From positions 2,790,001-2,854,000 of the forward strand of contig NZ_CP114280.1 in the NCBI RefSeq assembly GCF_029635795.1: a DNA stretch of 64,000 nt. The letters are read 5' to 3'. How positions within the stretch are numbered: the stretch's first letter is position 1; each line of letters opens with the position of its first letter. Positions 1 through 8,857 of the stretch are shown piece by piece. Made by a program: the position numbers and the translations under genes. The notes under the pieces were generated by a model. The model saw only the letters and a program-made list of their open reading frames with translations. It had not been told where the DNA came from and searched no databases. Source of the stretch: Dickeya lacustris. GTDB lineage: Bacteria; Pseudomonadota; Gammaproteobacteria; Enterobacterales; Enterobacteriaceae.

Positions 1-68
1 TTCAGAGATTGGTTCGGGTGGTTATGTGGAAGCGAAAGCGGAGTATAACGGCCGGAATAAAAAGAATT
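1..68 (+). other. 23S-5S rRNA internal spacer (operon continues upstream)
   Basis: This stretch directly precedes the 5S gene and matches neither rRNA. It ends in an AT-rich AAAAAGAATT just before the mature 5S end, as in other enterobacterial 23S-5S spacers where processing occurs. The 16S and 23S genes should lie to the left of the window. The short ORF that crosses this spacer and the 5S gene is not real. Confidence 0.7.
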
Positions 69-188
69 TGCCTGGCGGCGATAGCGCGGTGGTCCCACCT
101 GACCCCATGCCGAACTCAGAAGTGAAACGCCGTAGCGCCGATGGTAGTGTGGGGTCTCCCCATGCGAGAGTAGGGAACTGCCAGGCAT
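69..188 (+). rRNA. rrf: 5S ribosomal RNA
   Basis: This 120-nt sequence begins TGCCTGGCGGC and ends CTGCCAGGCAT. The two ends pair as the 5S terminal stem, and the sequence is almost identical to E. coli 5S rRNA as I know it. It is followed by tRNA-Asp and tRNA-Trp and then hdfR, the same arrangement as the distal end of E. coli rrnC. Confidence 0.97.
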
Positions 189-250
189 TAAATTATGGTG
201 TAATAGCACCGGTTATCGAAATGACCTCTTCGATAACATACAGAATCGGT

Positions 251-327
251 GGTGCGGTAGTTCAGTCGGTTAGAATACCGGCCTGTCACGCCGGGGGTCG
301 CGGGTTCGAGTCCCGTCCGCACCGCCA
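251..327 (+). tRNA. aspT: tRNA-Asp (GTC)
   Basis: This is a 77-nt cloverleaf with the GTC anticodon in the CCTGTCACG loop, a canonical GGTTCGAGTCC T-arm and an encoded 3' CCA. The acceptor stem GGTGCGG pairs with CCGCACC. It lies 62 nt after 5S rRNA in the rrn distal region and is presumably processed from the same transcript. Confidence 0.97.
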
Positions 328-335
328 CCCTATTT

Positions 336-411
336 AGGGGCGTAGTTCAATTGGTAGAGCACCGGTCTCCAAAACCGGGTGTTGGGAGTTCGAGCCTCTC
401 CGCCCCTGCCA
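336..411 (+). tRNA. trpT: tRNA-Trp (CCA)
   Basis: This is a 76-nt tRNA with the CCA anticodon in the CTCCAAAA loop and an encoded 3' CCA. The acceptor stem AGGGGCG pairs with CGCCCCT. It starts eight bases after tRNA-Asp and closes the rRNA operon ahead of a strong terminator. Confidence 0.97.
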
Positions 412-417
412 AACATG

Positions 418-447
418 AACCCTTCACGTTTACGTGAAGGGTTTTTT
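418..447 (+). terminator. Rho-independent terminator of the rRNA operon
   Basis: The stem AACCCTTCACG / CGTGAAGGGTT has a short TTTA loop and is followed by a run of T. It sits just after tRNA-Trp and points along the rRNA operon. Confidence 0.93.
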
Positions 448-560
448 GTTTTCACTCATTCCCCACAAACTCCCTTATTGGGAAACAAATCGACCTGTCA
501 CTTCATTGGTTTCATCATTTCTGAGAAAAGTTTCCGAAAGCCCACAGGGCTTTCTATGGG

Positions 561-1388
561 TCACACTTTGGTGTTGACGGGAGTTTTTAATAATTGCCTT
601 ATCAGTTCTTGCTGATCGCTGCTTTCGAGCCACACAGCGTAGCAGGGGCGAACGATCGTTTCTGATTTAGGGATCTGGTGTAGGTCTGGATAAAGCGTCA
701 GCCAATCGCTAGGAAGAAATGCGCAGCCACCAAGCGTCACCATAAGTTGTCTTGCCAGATGTGCAGATGATGTCGTTAATGAGGGTATCTGATCGCCCGC
801 CAGCCAACGGCTCTCATATTGGTGAAAGTCAGCACCCCATTCGAGCTTAATATAAGGTAGCTCATCTGCGGATTCATTAGTGTAATAACCCAGCAAAGAT
901 AGCGAAAAATTGCCGAGTAATTGACAGGAAAGCTCATCCATTTTGGGGGATTCTGTCGTGATGAGTAAATCGAGTTGGCGCTCGTGCAACTCTTTTATGA
1001 GTGTCTGGCGAGGGGCTATTCGTGCTTCTAATTGTAGTAATGGGCGCTGTTGATAAAGCTCGTTTAGCCATGGTGTTAAAAAGGCTTCCCACAATGAGGC
1101 CGTCGCACCGATAGCCAGTTGGCTATGCTGCTGGGAGCGCGCGACCTCTTTCTTGGCGACTTGCCATGTGCCGATAAGACTCTCTGCATAGGGTAGTAAG
1201 CGCTCACCAGCAGGGGTCAGACGGATATTGTTTCTGTGGCGTGTAAACAGATGTGCGCCCAGTTGATTTTCAAGTTGTCTGATACGAAAGCTAACGGCGG
1301 ATTGTGTGAGATAGAGGGATTCGGCTGCCCGGCCAAAGTGTCTCGTCCGGCTGACTTCCAGAAAGGTTTTGAGTAAGTCGGTATCCAT
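561..1388 (-). CDS. hdfR: LysR-family regulator HdfR (flhDC repressor)
   Basis: The 275-aa product carries an N-terminal winged HTH (about residues 1-60, [22 protein letters not shown]) and a LysR effector domain (about 90-260). It matches E. coli HdfR closely in the first 70 residues and in motifs such as [12 protein letters not shown]. HdfR is known as an H-NS-dependent repressor of the flagellar master operon. The ATG at 1388 is preferred over the in-frame TTG at 1400 because it is preceded by GGAG at the right distance and aligns with the E. coli start. It is divergent from maoP, as in E. coli. The second half is less conserved. Confidence 0.92.
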   Translation of the reverse strand: MDTDLLKTFLEVSRTRHFGRAAESLYLTQSAVSFRIRQLENQLGAHLFTRHRNNIRLTPAGERLLPYAESLIGTWQVAKKEVARSQQHSQLAIGATASLWEAFLTPWLNELYQQRPLLQLEARIAPRQTLIKELHERQLDLLITTESPKMDELSCQLLGNFSLSLLGYYTNESADELPYIKLEWGADFHQYESRWLAGDQIPSLTTSSAHLARQLMVTLGGCAFLPSDWLTLYPDLHQIPKSETIVRPCYAVWLESSDQQELIRQLLKTPVNTKV

Positions 1389-1507
1389 TTTTATCTCCAA
1401 AAAATTTTATCGTCATGATTTAAATGTTTTGTTTTACAGGAAGTCAAGCCTATCTAATACTCCGCGCCATAAACGGCACGACCATATGAGAATTAGGAGC
1501 GTGTAAG

Positions 1508-1846
1508 ATGGCGGAAAGCTTCTCAACAAACAGTCGTTTTTTTGATAACAAATTCTATCCACGTGGTTTTTCCCGGCATGGTGACTTTACGATTAAAGAA
1601 GCCCAACTGCTGGAACGTTATGGACAAGCATTCAACGAACTTGATACGGGCAAGCGTCAGCCGGTAACAGATGAAGAAAACCAGTTTGTAGCCGTGTGCC
1701 GTGGTGAGCGTGCTGCTGAGACTGAGTTGGAAAAAATCTGGGCCAAGTATACTGCCCGTATTCGTCGTCCGAAACGCTTTCATACGTTATCTGGCGGCAA
1801 GCCGCAGATGGATACCGTTGAAGAATATACGGAAAGCGATGATTAA
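1508..1846 (+). CDS. maoP: MaoP, macrodomain Ori organisation protein
   Basis: The 112-aa protein is of the YifE/MaoP (DUF413) family and near full-length compared with E. coli. MaoP acts with the maoS DNA site upstream of its gene to keep the Ori region organised as a macrodomain. The start follows TTAGGAGCGTGTAAG, which holds a good ribosome-binding site. It lies between hdfR and comM exactly as in E. coli, and a compact terminator follows five bases after the stop. Confidence 0.93.
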   Translation: MAESFSTNSRFFDNKFYPRGFSRHGDFTIKEAQLLERYGQAFNELDTGKRQPVTDEENQFVAVCRGERAAETELEKIWAKYTARIRRPKRFHTLSGGKPQMDTVEEYTESDD

Positions 1847-1850
1847 TCTT

Positions 1851-1877
1851 AATGGGGCGTTTGCCCCATTTTCGTTT
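1851..1877 (+). terminator. Terminator of maoP
   Basis: A perfect 8-bp stem AATGGGGC / GCCCCATT with a GTTT loop is followed by TTCGTTTT. It starts five bases after the maoP stop and sits ahead of the converging comM gene. Confidence 0.88.
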
Positions 1878-1912
1878 TAGCCCGCCCGTTATTGCCGAAC
1901 ATAGTGCCAAAT

Positions 1913-3439
1913 CTATGCAAGACTCTTGTGCAACTGAATGAGTAGACGGTCCATGCTGCGGTAACTTAGCGCCTCCGCTACATGTTTTCGCTGGATATGC
2001 TCTTCTCCGCTCAGGTCGGCGATGGTGCGCGATACTTTCAGTATCCGGTGCCATGCTCTCACTGAGAGTCCCAATTTGCTCATGACCTCTTCCAGATAAG
2101 CTGCATCTTCGCTTTTTAGTTTGCAGTAATGAATAATATCATCAGGTTTCATATGTGCGTTAATGCGCCCTGAACGCGTCAGTTGCTGCTGGCGTGCCTG
2201 AATCACTCTCTCCCTTACCTCCGCGCTGTTTTCGCCGCTGCGTGTCTGCTGGCGCAATATTCCAGGTGCAAGCAGGGGAACTTCTATCGATAGATCAAAT
2301 CTGTCCAGAAATGGGCCAGATAATCGATTCAGGTAGCGTAAAATTTGTTGTGCAGGCATGCGGCTATGCATCCCTTGATAGTGTCCTGACGGGCTGGGGT
2401 TCATTGCCGCCACAAGCTGAAAACGGGCGGGATAACACACTTTTGCGCGTGTACGTGAAATCACGATTTCCCCTGATTCGAGCGGCTCACGCAGTGAATC
2501 CAATACCCGGCGCTCAAATTCCGGTAATTCATCTAAGAATAAGACGCCATTGTGGGCCAGTGAGATTTCTCCGGGCTTGGGAAGCGCGCCGCCACCAACC
2601 AGCGCTGTTATCGAGGCGGTATGGTGCGGGGCCCGAAACGGTCTGCTTCGCCATTGAGATAAACTGGGTTGAAGATTGATGAGGCTATTAATGGCCGCGC
2701 TCTCTTGGGCTTCATCGTCATCCAGCTCTGGCAATATCCCCGGCAGGCGGCTTGCCAGCATGGTTTTTCCTGTTCCAGGCGGGCCAAGCAGCAGTAAGTT
2801 GTGGCCACCGGCGGCGGCAATTTCCAATGCTCTTTTCGCTTGTTCCTGGCCAATTATCTCTTTGAGATCCGGGTGGCAATCGCTGGCCTGATTCACATTG
2901 CCCATATCCTTCCCCGCTGGCAATGCTTCTCCGGTTTGTAAAAATGCGCACACCTCTAATAGATGACTGGCGAGTAAGGTATGGCAGTGGGGAACCAGCG
3001 CCATTTCCATTTGATTGTCGTGAGGCAGAATCAGACTTCGCTTGGCTTTGTGCGACTCCAGTGCGGCTGGAATTGCGCCATACACACCCCGAAGATGGCC
3101 AGAGAGGCCCAACTCGCCAAGAAACTCAAACTGTGCCAGCTTCTCTGCCGCAATCTGCTCAGAGGCGGCCAGAATCGCCAGCGCAATAGGCAGATCATAG
3201 CGTCCCCCTTCTTTAGGTAAGTCGGCAGGTGCCAGGTTGACGGTAATGCGCTTGGCTGGAAAGGTAAAGCCGCAGTTGATGAGTGCGCTGCGTACCCTGT
3301 CCCTTGCTTCTTTGACGGTGGTTTCTGGTAGCCCGACCAGCGTAAGTGCGGGCAATCCATTACTGATGTGTACCTCGATGGAGACTTCAGGCGCCTGCAT
3401 GCCGATAGTGGCGCGTGTATAGGTAATGGCCAGTGTCAT
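1913..3439 (-). CDS. comM: ComM/YifB family Mg-chelatase-like AAA+ ATPase
   Basis: The 508-aa protein has an N-terminal ChlI-like Lon-protease-fold domain (about 20-145), a central AAA+ domain with Walker A GPPGTGKT (about 218-225) and Walker B VLFLDELPEF, and a C-terminal ChlI domain (about 400-500). In naturally transformable bacteria ComM is a hexameric helicase that aids branch migration of incoming DNA; in E. coli the homologue is YifB. Length and order match the family. It is convergent with maoP and divergent from the ilv leader. Here it is probably a housekeeping gene; competence cannot be inferred from it alone. Confidence 0.93.
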   Translation of the reverse strand: MTLAITYTRATIGMQAPEVSIEVHISNGLPALTLVGLPETTVKEARDRVRSALINCGFTFPAKRITVNLAPADLPKEGGRYDLPIALAILAASEQIAAEKLAQFEFLGELGLSGHLRGVYGAIPAALESHKAKRSLILPHDNQMEMALVPHCHTLLASHLLEVCAFLQTGEALPAGKDMGNVNQASDCHPDLKEIIGQEQAKRALEIAAAGGHNLLLLGPPGTGKTMLASRLPGILPELDDDEAQESAAINSLINLQPSLSQWRSRPFRAPHHTASITALVGGGALPKPGEISLAHNGVLFLDELPEFERRVLDSLREPLESGEIVISRTRAKVCYPARFQLVAAMNPSPSGHYQGMHSRMPAQQILRYLNRLSGPFLDRFDLSIEVPLLAPGILRQQTRSGENSAEVRERVIQARQQQLTRSGRINAHMKPDDIIHYCKLKSEDAAYLEEVMSKLGLSVRAWHRILKVSRTIADLSGEEHIQRKHVAEALSYRSMDRLLIQLHKSLA

Positions 3440-3745
3440 TCTCGTTCCCTCCTTGCAACAAGGCGCATCATGTCGCGCTGATAAGGTTGATGCATCATTG
3501 CAACTACCGAGATGCGAGCCGTTATCGAAGAAAAGATCGTTGTTTCAGCCGTAAGACACCATATTGCGGGGACGGTTACAGTATTTCACTTTCGCTGTAG
3601 GGCGGGTACGAGCACGGAAATCGCAAGAGGTATGTCTGTGATACAACAAAAAGTGCAATGGCTAATGCGTAGAGTTACTTTATGAATAGTAAGATTTTTT
3701 TCATGTATGAGCTGTTTCCTTTTCCGAACGGCACAGAAAAAAGAG
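3440..3745. other. Intergenic region between comM and the ilv promoter
   Basis: About 300 bp of AT-rich sequence without a convincing gene. It should contain the comM promoter on the minus strand. A 74-codon minus-strand ORF (3586-3810) overlaps the ilv promoter and the sequence just before ilvL, has no recognisable similarity and is not called. Confidence 0.5.
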
Positions 3746-3773
3746 TTGTCATTGAGGTGCTCGCTGTGATAAC
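3746..3773 (+). promoter_or_regulatory. Probable ilvLGMEDA promoter
   Basis: TTGTCA at 3746-3751 and GATAAC at 3768-3773 are separated by 16 bp, giving a start near 3780 and a leader of about 37 nt before the ilvL ATG. The -35 is good and the -10 is fair. The position fits the known location of the ilvGMEDA promoter relative to ilvL, but the exact hexamers are inferred. Confidence 0.45.
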
Positions 3774-3816
3774 TCTGTAGGTATTCGTTCGACAATAGAT
3801 TAATGAACAACCTGAA

Positions 3817-3915
3817 ATGAAAGCCCTAAACCTAGTGATTAGCCTAGTCGTGATTAGCGTGGTGGTGATTATTAACCCACCGTGCGGGGCTGCACTTGGA
3901 CGAAGAATGGCTTAA
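3817..3915 (+). CDS. ilvL: ilvGMEDA operon leader peptide IlvL
   Basis: A 32-aa ORF encodes a peptide rich in Leu, Val and Ile (core LVVISVVVII) followed by NPPCGAALGR. This is the signature of the E. coli ilv leader, which ends in PPCGAALGRGKA. Scarcity of charged Leu, Val or Ile tRNA stalls the ribosome on these codons and prevents folding of the downstream terminator. The attenuator hairpin begins 22 nt after the stop. Confidence 0.95.
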   Translation: MKALNLVISLVVISVVVIINPPCGAALGRRMA

Positions 3916-3937
3916 AAATCAAGGCCGAATTCAAGAA

Positions 3938-3969
3938 AACCCCCGCACCGAAAGGTCGGGGGTTTTTTT
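3938..3969 (+). terminator. ilv attenuator terminator
   Basis: The stem AACCCCCGCACC / GGTCGGGGGTT with a GAAA loop (one mismatch) is followed by a T tract. It lies between ilvL and ilvG, where the transcription attenuator of the operon is known to be. Confidence 0.93.
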
Positions 3970-4054
3970 ATGGGCCGATAATCTCAATAAGGGAGCAGAG
4001 CATGTCCGGTAGCATAAAATGCTGTTTTCCTCAGATGGAATCGGGGAAATAACT

Positions 4055-5701
4055 ATGAATGGCGCACAGTGGGTGGTACAAGCGTTGCGGGCGCAGGGAG
4101 TGGAGACCGTTTTCGGTTATCCAGGTGGCGCGATTATGCCGGTTTATGATGCCTTGTATGACGGCGGTGTCGAACACCTGCTGTGCCGCCATGAGCAGGG
4201 AGCCGCTATGGCGGCGATTGGTTATGCGCGCGCGACCGGTAACGTTGGCGTTTGTATTGCCACATCCGGCCCCGGCGCGACGAATCTGATAACCGGGCTG
4301 GCCGATGCTCTGCTGGATTCTGTACCGATTGTCGCCATTACCGGTCAGGTTGGTTCCGCGCTGATAGGCACCGATGCTTTTCAGGAAATTGATGTGTTGG
4401 GATTGTCTCTGGCATGTACCAAACACAGTTTTCTGGTGGAGTCGATAGAGGCGTTACCGGAAATTATGGCTGAGGCTTTCGCCGTTGCCCGCAGCGGCCG
4501 CCCGGGGCCGGTGCTGATTGATATCCCGAAAGATATTCAGTTGGCACAGGGCGAGTTTTCCCCCTGCTTTATGCCGGTAGATGACAGCATGCCGTTTTCT
4601 GCCCACCGTGTAGCAGAAGCCCGTGCGATGCTGGCGCAGGCGAAAAAACCGGTGTTGTACATCGGCGGTGGCGTTGGCATGGCGCAGGCGGTTCCGGCAC
4701 TGCGCGCGTTCATCGACACCACGCAGATCCCGGCGGTCGTGACACTCAAGGGGTTAGGTGCAGTCGCCAATGACTATCCATATTACCTCGGCATGCTGGG
4801 GATGCACGGTACGCGGGCGGCAAACTTGTTGGTGCAAGAGTGTGACCTGTTGGTGGCGATAGGGGCGCGTTTTGATGATCGCGTAACGGGCAAGCTCAGT
4901 GCGTTCGCCCCTCACGCCAGCGTTATTCATATGGATATCGACCCGGCGGAACTGAATAAATTGCGTCAGGCACACGTCGCGCTTAATGGCGATTTGAATC
5001 AATTATTGCCAGCATTACAGCAATCGCTCGATATCGCCGCATGGCAGCAACAGGCGGCGATGATGAAAGCCGAATATCCATGGCGTTACGACCATCCCGG
5101 CGAGGCGATTTATGCCCCGGCGCTGTTGCGCACGCTGGCAGATCGTATGCCTGCCGAGACCGTTATCACTACCGATGTTGGCCAGCACCAGATGTGGGCC
5201 GCCCAACACATGCACTTTACCCGGCCTGAAAACTTCATCACCTCCAGCGGGCTTGGCACCATGGGGTTTGGCGTGCCTGCGGCGGTTGGCGCACAGGTTG
5301 CCCGCCCGGAGAATACGGTTATCTGTGTTTCCGGCGACGGCTCTTTTATGATGAATGTACAGGAGCTTGGCACCATTAAACGAAAACGCCTGCCCGTAAA
5401 AATCCTGTTGCTGGATAATCAGCGCTTAGGGATGGTACGACAATGGCAGCAGTTATTTTTTGATGAGCGCTACAGTGAGACCAACCTTTCCGATAACCCC
5501 GATTTCCTGATGTTGGCCAGCGCCTTTGGTATCCCCGGCCAACACATTACCCGTAAAGACCAGATTGATTCCGCCCTGGATGCGCTGCTAAACAGCGACG
5601 GCCCTTATCTGCTGCATGTTTCCATCGACGAGAATGAGAATGTCTGGCCGCTGGTGCCTCCAGGTGCTGGCAACGAAACCATGCTTGATAAAACAGAATA
5701 A
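4055..5701 (+). CDS. ilvG: Acetolactate synthase II catalytic (large) subunit, intact
   Basis: The 548-aa ThDP enzyme forms acetolactate or acetohydroxybutyrate, the first common step of branched-chain amino acid synthesis. The catalytic Glu lies in [10 protein letters not shown] (about residue 47), and the C-terminal ThDP/Mg motif starts GDGSFMMN and ends LLDNQRLG. The start at 4055 (MNGAQWVV) matches E. coli IlvG and follows GGGGAAATAACT; an upstream ATG at 4019 is rejected. The reading frame is uninterrupted, unlike the frameshifted allele of E. coli K-12. It pairs with IlvM, encoded next. Confidence 0.96.
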   Translation: MNGAQWVVQALRAQGVETVFGYPGGAIMPVYDALYDGGVEHLLCRHEQGAAMAAIGYARATGNVGVCIATSGPGATNLITGLADALLDSVPIVAITGQVGSALIGTDAFQEIDVLGLSLACTKHSFLVESIEALPEIMAEAFAVARSGRPGPVLIDIPKDIQLAQGEFSPCFMPVDDSMPFSAHRVAEARAMLAQAKKPVLYIGGGVGMAQAVPALRAFIDTTQIPAVVTLKGLGAVANDYPYYLGMLGMHGTRAANLLVQECDLLVAIGARFDDRVTGKLSAFAPHASVIHMDIDPAELNKLRQAHVALNGDLNQLLPALQQSLDIAAWQQQAAMMKAEYPWRYDHPGEAIYAPALLRTLADRMPAETVITTDVGQHQMWAAQHMHFTRPENFITSSGLGTMGFGVPAAVGAQVARPENTVICVSGDGSFMMNVQELGTIKRKRLPVKILLLDNQRLGMVRQWQQLFFDERYSETNLSDNPDFLMLASAFGIPGQHITRKDQIDSALDALLNSDGPYLLHVSIDENENVWPLVPPGAGNETMLDKTE

Positions 5702-5718
5702 TGGCAGGAGACTTTCCC

Positions 5719-5976
5719 ATGACACATCATCAGCTTTCCATTCAGGCCCGCTATCGTCCCGAAGTGCTGGAGCGCGTATTACGTGTGGCGCGCCATCGCG
5801 GTTTTCAGGTTTGCGCCATGAATATGACCCAGGCGTTGAGTAGCGATCAGGTGCAAATAGAAATGACCGTTGCCAGCCAGCGACCGGTCGATTTATTGTC
5901 AACCCAATTAAGCAAACTGCTGGACATTGCGTGTGTCGAGATCCAGCCGCTCACATCACAACAGATACGTGCCTGA
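5719..5976 (+). CDS. ilvM: Acetolactate synthase II regulatory (small) subunit
   Basis: The 85-aa ACT-domain subunit retains LERVLRVARHRGFQVCAMNM and ends in QQIRA, as E. coli IlvM does. It binds and activates the IlvG catalytic subunit. The start at 5719 is chosen for its CAGGAG ribosome-binding site and alignment; an ATG at 5701 overlapping the ilvG stop would add six residues. It lies 17 nt after ilvG and 24 nt before ilvE. Confidence 0.94.
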   Translation: MTHHQLSIQARYRPEVLERVLRVARHRGFQVCAMNMTQALSSDQVQIEMTVASQRPVDLLSTQLSKLLDIACVEIQPLTSQQIRA

Positions 5977-6000
5977 AGGCACCGGTAAGGAAGATTAACA

Positions 6001-6927
6001 ATGACGAAAAAAGCAGACTATATCTGGTTCAACGGTGAAATGGTTCCCTGGGCTGACGCCAAAGTTCATGTGATGTCCCATGCGCTGCATTACGGCACCT
6101 CGGTGTTTGAAGGTGTGCGCTGCTATACCTCTCACAAAGGGCCGGTGGTGTTCCGCCACCGTGAGCACATGCAGCGCCTGCATGATTCGGCCAAAATCTA
6201 CCGCATGCCGATCTCCTACAGTGTCGATGAGCTGATGGAAGCGTGCCGCGAAACGCTGCGCCGTAATAACCTGACCAGCGCGTATATTCGCCCGCTGGTG
6301 TTTGTTGGCGATGTGGGTATGGGCGTGAACCCGCCAGCGGGTTATAGCACCGATGTGATTATCGCCGCCTTCCCGTGGGGAGCCTATTTGGGCGAAGAAG
6401 CGCTGGATCAAGGTATTGATGCGATGGTGTCGTCATGGAATCGTGTGGCTGCCAATACCATTCCGACGGCGGCCAAAGCGGGCGGTAACTACCTCTCTTC
6501 TCTGCTGGTGGGCAGCGAAGCGCGTCGTCACGGTTATCAGGAAGGGATTGCGCTGGATGTAAACGGCTATGTGTCGGAAGGCGCAGGCGAAAACCTGTTT
6601 GAAGTGAAAGACGGCGTGATTTTCACCCCGCCGTTTACGTCTGCTGCGCTGCCGGGCATCACCCGTGATGCCATCATCAAGCTGGCGAAAGACAAAGGCT
6701 TTGAGGTGCGTGAGCAGGTGCTGTCGCGTGAATCGCTGTATTTGGCGGATGAAGTCTTTATGTCCGGCACGGCGGCGGAAATCACTCCGGTGCGCAGCGT
6801 AGACGGTATTCAGGTTGGTATCGGCAAATGCGGGCCCGTCACCAAACAATTGCAGCAGGCGTTCTTTGGCCTGTTTAGCGGCGAAACGCAAGACAAATGG
6901 GGCTGGCTGGATCCGGTCAATCGTTAA
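6001..6927 (+). CDS. ilvE: Branched-chain amino acid aminotransferase
   Basis: The 308-aa fold-type IV PLP enzyme reversibly transaminates Leu, Ile and Val with glutamate. The PLP lysine is Lys159 in the [11 protein letters not shown] segment, and the phosphate-binding region includes [10 protein letters not shown]. It is nearly identical to E. coli IlvE, lacking one Thr near the N-terminus. An AAGGAAG ribosome-binding site precedes the ATG. It is the third structural gene of the operon. Confidence 0.97.
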   Translation: MTKKADYIWFNGEMVPWADAKVHVMSHALHYGTSVFEGVRCYTSHKGPVVFRHREHMQRLHDSAKIYRMPISYSVDELMEACRETLRRNNLTSAYIRPLVFVGDVGMGVNPPAGYSTDVIIAAFPWGAYLGEEALDQGIDAMVSSWNRVAANTIPTAAKAGGNYLSSLLVGSEARRHGYQEGIALDVNGYVSEGAGENLFEVKDGVIFTPPFTSAALPGITRDAIIKLAKDKGFEVREQVLSRESLYLADEVFMSGTAAEITPVRSVDGIQVGIGKCGPVTKQLQQAFFGLFSGETQDKWGWLDPVNR

Positions 6928-6950
6928 TTCGTTATCACAGAATACTTTTT

Positions 6951-6972
6951 CCGGTGGCGCTCTCGCCACCGG
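6951..6972 (+). other. Intercistronic stem-loop between ilvE and ilvD
   Basis: A perfect 9-bp inverted repeat, CCGGTGGCG / CGCCACCGG, has a CTCT loop. There is no T tract after it, so it is more likely an mRNA-stability or processing element within the operon than a terminator. Confidence 0.6.
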
Positions 6973-7001
6973 CTACCCGTTTAAACTGGAGTAATCAGAG
7001 T

Positions 7002-8852
7002 ATGCCTAAGTACCGTTCAGCCACCACCACGCATGGTCGTAACATGGCTGGAGCGCGAGCCCTGTGGCGCGCCACAGGAATGACCGACGCCGATTTTGGC
7101 AAACCTATCATTGCGGTCGTGAACTCGTTCACGCAATTTGTTCCCGGCCACGTTCATCTGCGCGATCTGGGTAAACTGGTCGCCGAGCAGATTGAAGCGG
7201 CGGGCGGTGTTGCCAAAGAGTTCAACACCATCGCGGTGGATGACGGGATAGCGATGGGCCATGGCGGTATGCTGTACTCGCTGCCCTCGCGCGAGCTGAT
7301 TGCCGACTCGGTAGAGTACATGGTTAACGCACACTGCGCGGATGCCATGGTGTGTATTTCTAACTGCGACAAAATCACCCCAGGCATGCTGATGGCCTCG
7401 CTGCGCCTGAATATTCCGGTGATTTTTGTTTCCGGTGGCCCGATGGAAGCCGGGAAAACCAAACTCTCTAATCAGCTCATCAAGCTGGATCTGGTGGATG
7501 CCATGATTCAGGGCGCGAACCCGAATGTCAGCGATGCCGACAGCGACCAGATTGAACGCTCTGCCTGCCCGACCTGCGGTTCTTGCTCTGGCATGTTCAC
7601 CGCCAACTCGATGAACTGCCTGACTGAAGCGCTGGGGCTGTCTCAGCCGGGTAACGGCTCGCTGCTGGCCACCCACGCCGATCGCAAACAACTGTTCCTC
7701 AATGCGGGAACACGCATTGTTGAGCTGACCAAGCGTTACTACGAGCAAGACGATGCCAGCGCGCTGCCGCGCAATATTGCCACCAAAGCGGCGTTTGAAA
7801 ATGCCATGACGCTGGATATCGCCATGGGCGGCTCCACCAACACCGTACTGCACCTGTTGGCATCGGCGCAGGAAGCGGAAGTGGACTTCACCATGGATGA
7901 CATCGATCGTCTGTCACGCAAAGTGCCGCAGCTGTGCAAGGTGGCACCGAGTACCCAGAAATACCACATGGAAGATGTACACCGCGCCGGTGGCGTGATG
8001 GGTATCCTCGGTGAGCTGGATCGCGCCGGTTTGCTGAACCGCGACGTGAAAAACGTGCTGGGCCTGACGCTGCCGGAAACGCTCTCAACTTATGACGTGA
8101 TGCTCACCCAGGACGAAGCGGTGAAAACGATGTTTGCCGCTGGCCCGGCAGGGATTCGCACCACGCAGGCGTTCTCGCAGGACTGCCGCTGGGATTCGCT
8201 GGATACCGATCGCCAGGAAGGGTGTATCCGTTCGCGCGAACACGCTTACAGTCAGGATGGCGGGTTAGCGGTGCTGTACGGCAATCTGGCTGAAGATGGC
8301 TGCATTGTGAAAACCGCCGGGGTAGACGAAGGCAGTCTGGTGTTCCGTGGCCCGGCAAAAGTGTATGAAAGTCAGGATGATGCGGTTGAAGCCATTCTGG
8401 GTGGCCGTGTGGTGGCTGGCGACGTAGTGGTGATTCGCTACGAAGGGCCGAAAGGCGGCCCCGGGATGCAGGAAATGCTGTACCCCACCAGTTTCTTAAA
8501 ATCGATGGGATTGGGCAAGGCCTGTGCGCTTATCACCGACGGGCGCTTCTCTGGCGGCACCTCTGGCTTGTCTATTGGTCATGCCTCACCGGAAGCGGCC
8601 AATGGCGGCACCATCGGGCTGGTGCAGGATGGCGACATGATTGCCATCGACATTCCGAAACGCAGCATCGCGCTGGAAGTGGATGATGAGGCGCTCGCTC
8701 GCCGTCGTGAGCAGGAACTGGCGCGTGGCGAAGCGGCCTGGACGCCGAAAAACCGCGATCGTCAGGTGTCGTTCGCGCTGCGTGCTTACGCCAGTCTCGC
8801 CACCAGCGCAGATAAAGGCGCGGTACGCGATAAGAGCAAACTCGGAGGCTAA
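7002..8852 (+). CDS. ilvD: Dihydroxy-acid dehydratase
   Basis: The 616-aa protein (the same length as E. coli IlvD) dehydrates dihydroxyisovalerate and dihydroxymethylvalerate with an oxygen-sensitive iron-sulfur cluster. Cluster cysteines are seen in CISNCDK and [11 protein letters not shown]. The start at 7002 ([12 protein letters not shown]) follows ACTGGAG; the open frame extends back into ilvE but that part is not coding. IlvA begins five bases after the stop, so the two are probably translationally linked. Confidence 0.97.
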   Translation: MPKYRSATTTHGRNMAGARALWRATGMTDADFGKPIIAVVNSFTQFVPGHVHLRDLGKLVAEQIEAAGGVAKEFNTIAVDDGIAMGHGGMLYSLPSRELIADSVEYMVNAHCADAMVCISNCDKITPGMLMASLRLNIPVIFVSGGPMEAGKTKLSNQLIKLDLVDAMIQGANPNVSDADSDQIERSACPTCGSCSGMFTANSMNCLTEALGLSQPGNGSLLATHADRKQLFLNAGTRIVELTKRYYEQDDASALPRNIATKAAFENAMTLDIAMGGSTNTVLHLLASAQEAEVDFTMDDIDRLSRKVPQLCKVAPSTQKYHMEDVHRAGGVMGILGELDRAGLLNRDVKNVLGLTLPETLSTYDVMLTQDEAVKTMFAAGPAGIRTTQAFSQDCRWDSLDTDRQEGCIRSREHAYSQDGGLAVLYGNLAEDGCIVKTAGVDEGSLVFRGPAKVYESQDDAVEAILGGRVVAGDVVVIRYEGPKGGPGMQEMLYPTSFLKSMGLGKACALITDGRFSGGTSGLSIGHASPEAANGGTIGLVQDGDMIAIDIPKRSIALEVDDEALARRREQELARGEAAWTPKNRDRQVSFALRAYASLATSADKGAVRDKSKLGG

Positions 8853-8857
8853 CCATC

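Noticed and set aside
26..337. 103-codon ORF across the rRNA spacer, 5S and tRNA-Asp
   Set aside because: It is fully covered by stable RNA genes and has no ribosome-binding site.
1632..2054. 140-codon minus-strand ORF overlapping maoP and comM
   Set aside because: Overlaps two conserved genes in other frames and spans a terminator.
4019..4054. Upstream ATG start for ilvG
   Set aside because: The extra 12 residues do not match IlvG, and the ATG at 4055 has the better ribosome-binding site and alignment.
7017..7853. 278-codon ORF on the minus strand of ilvD
   Set aside because: Antisense to a conserved enzyme, Arg/His-rich composition typical of shadow frames, no start signal.
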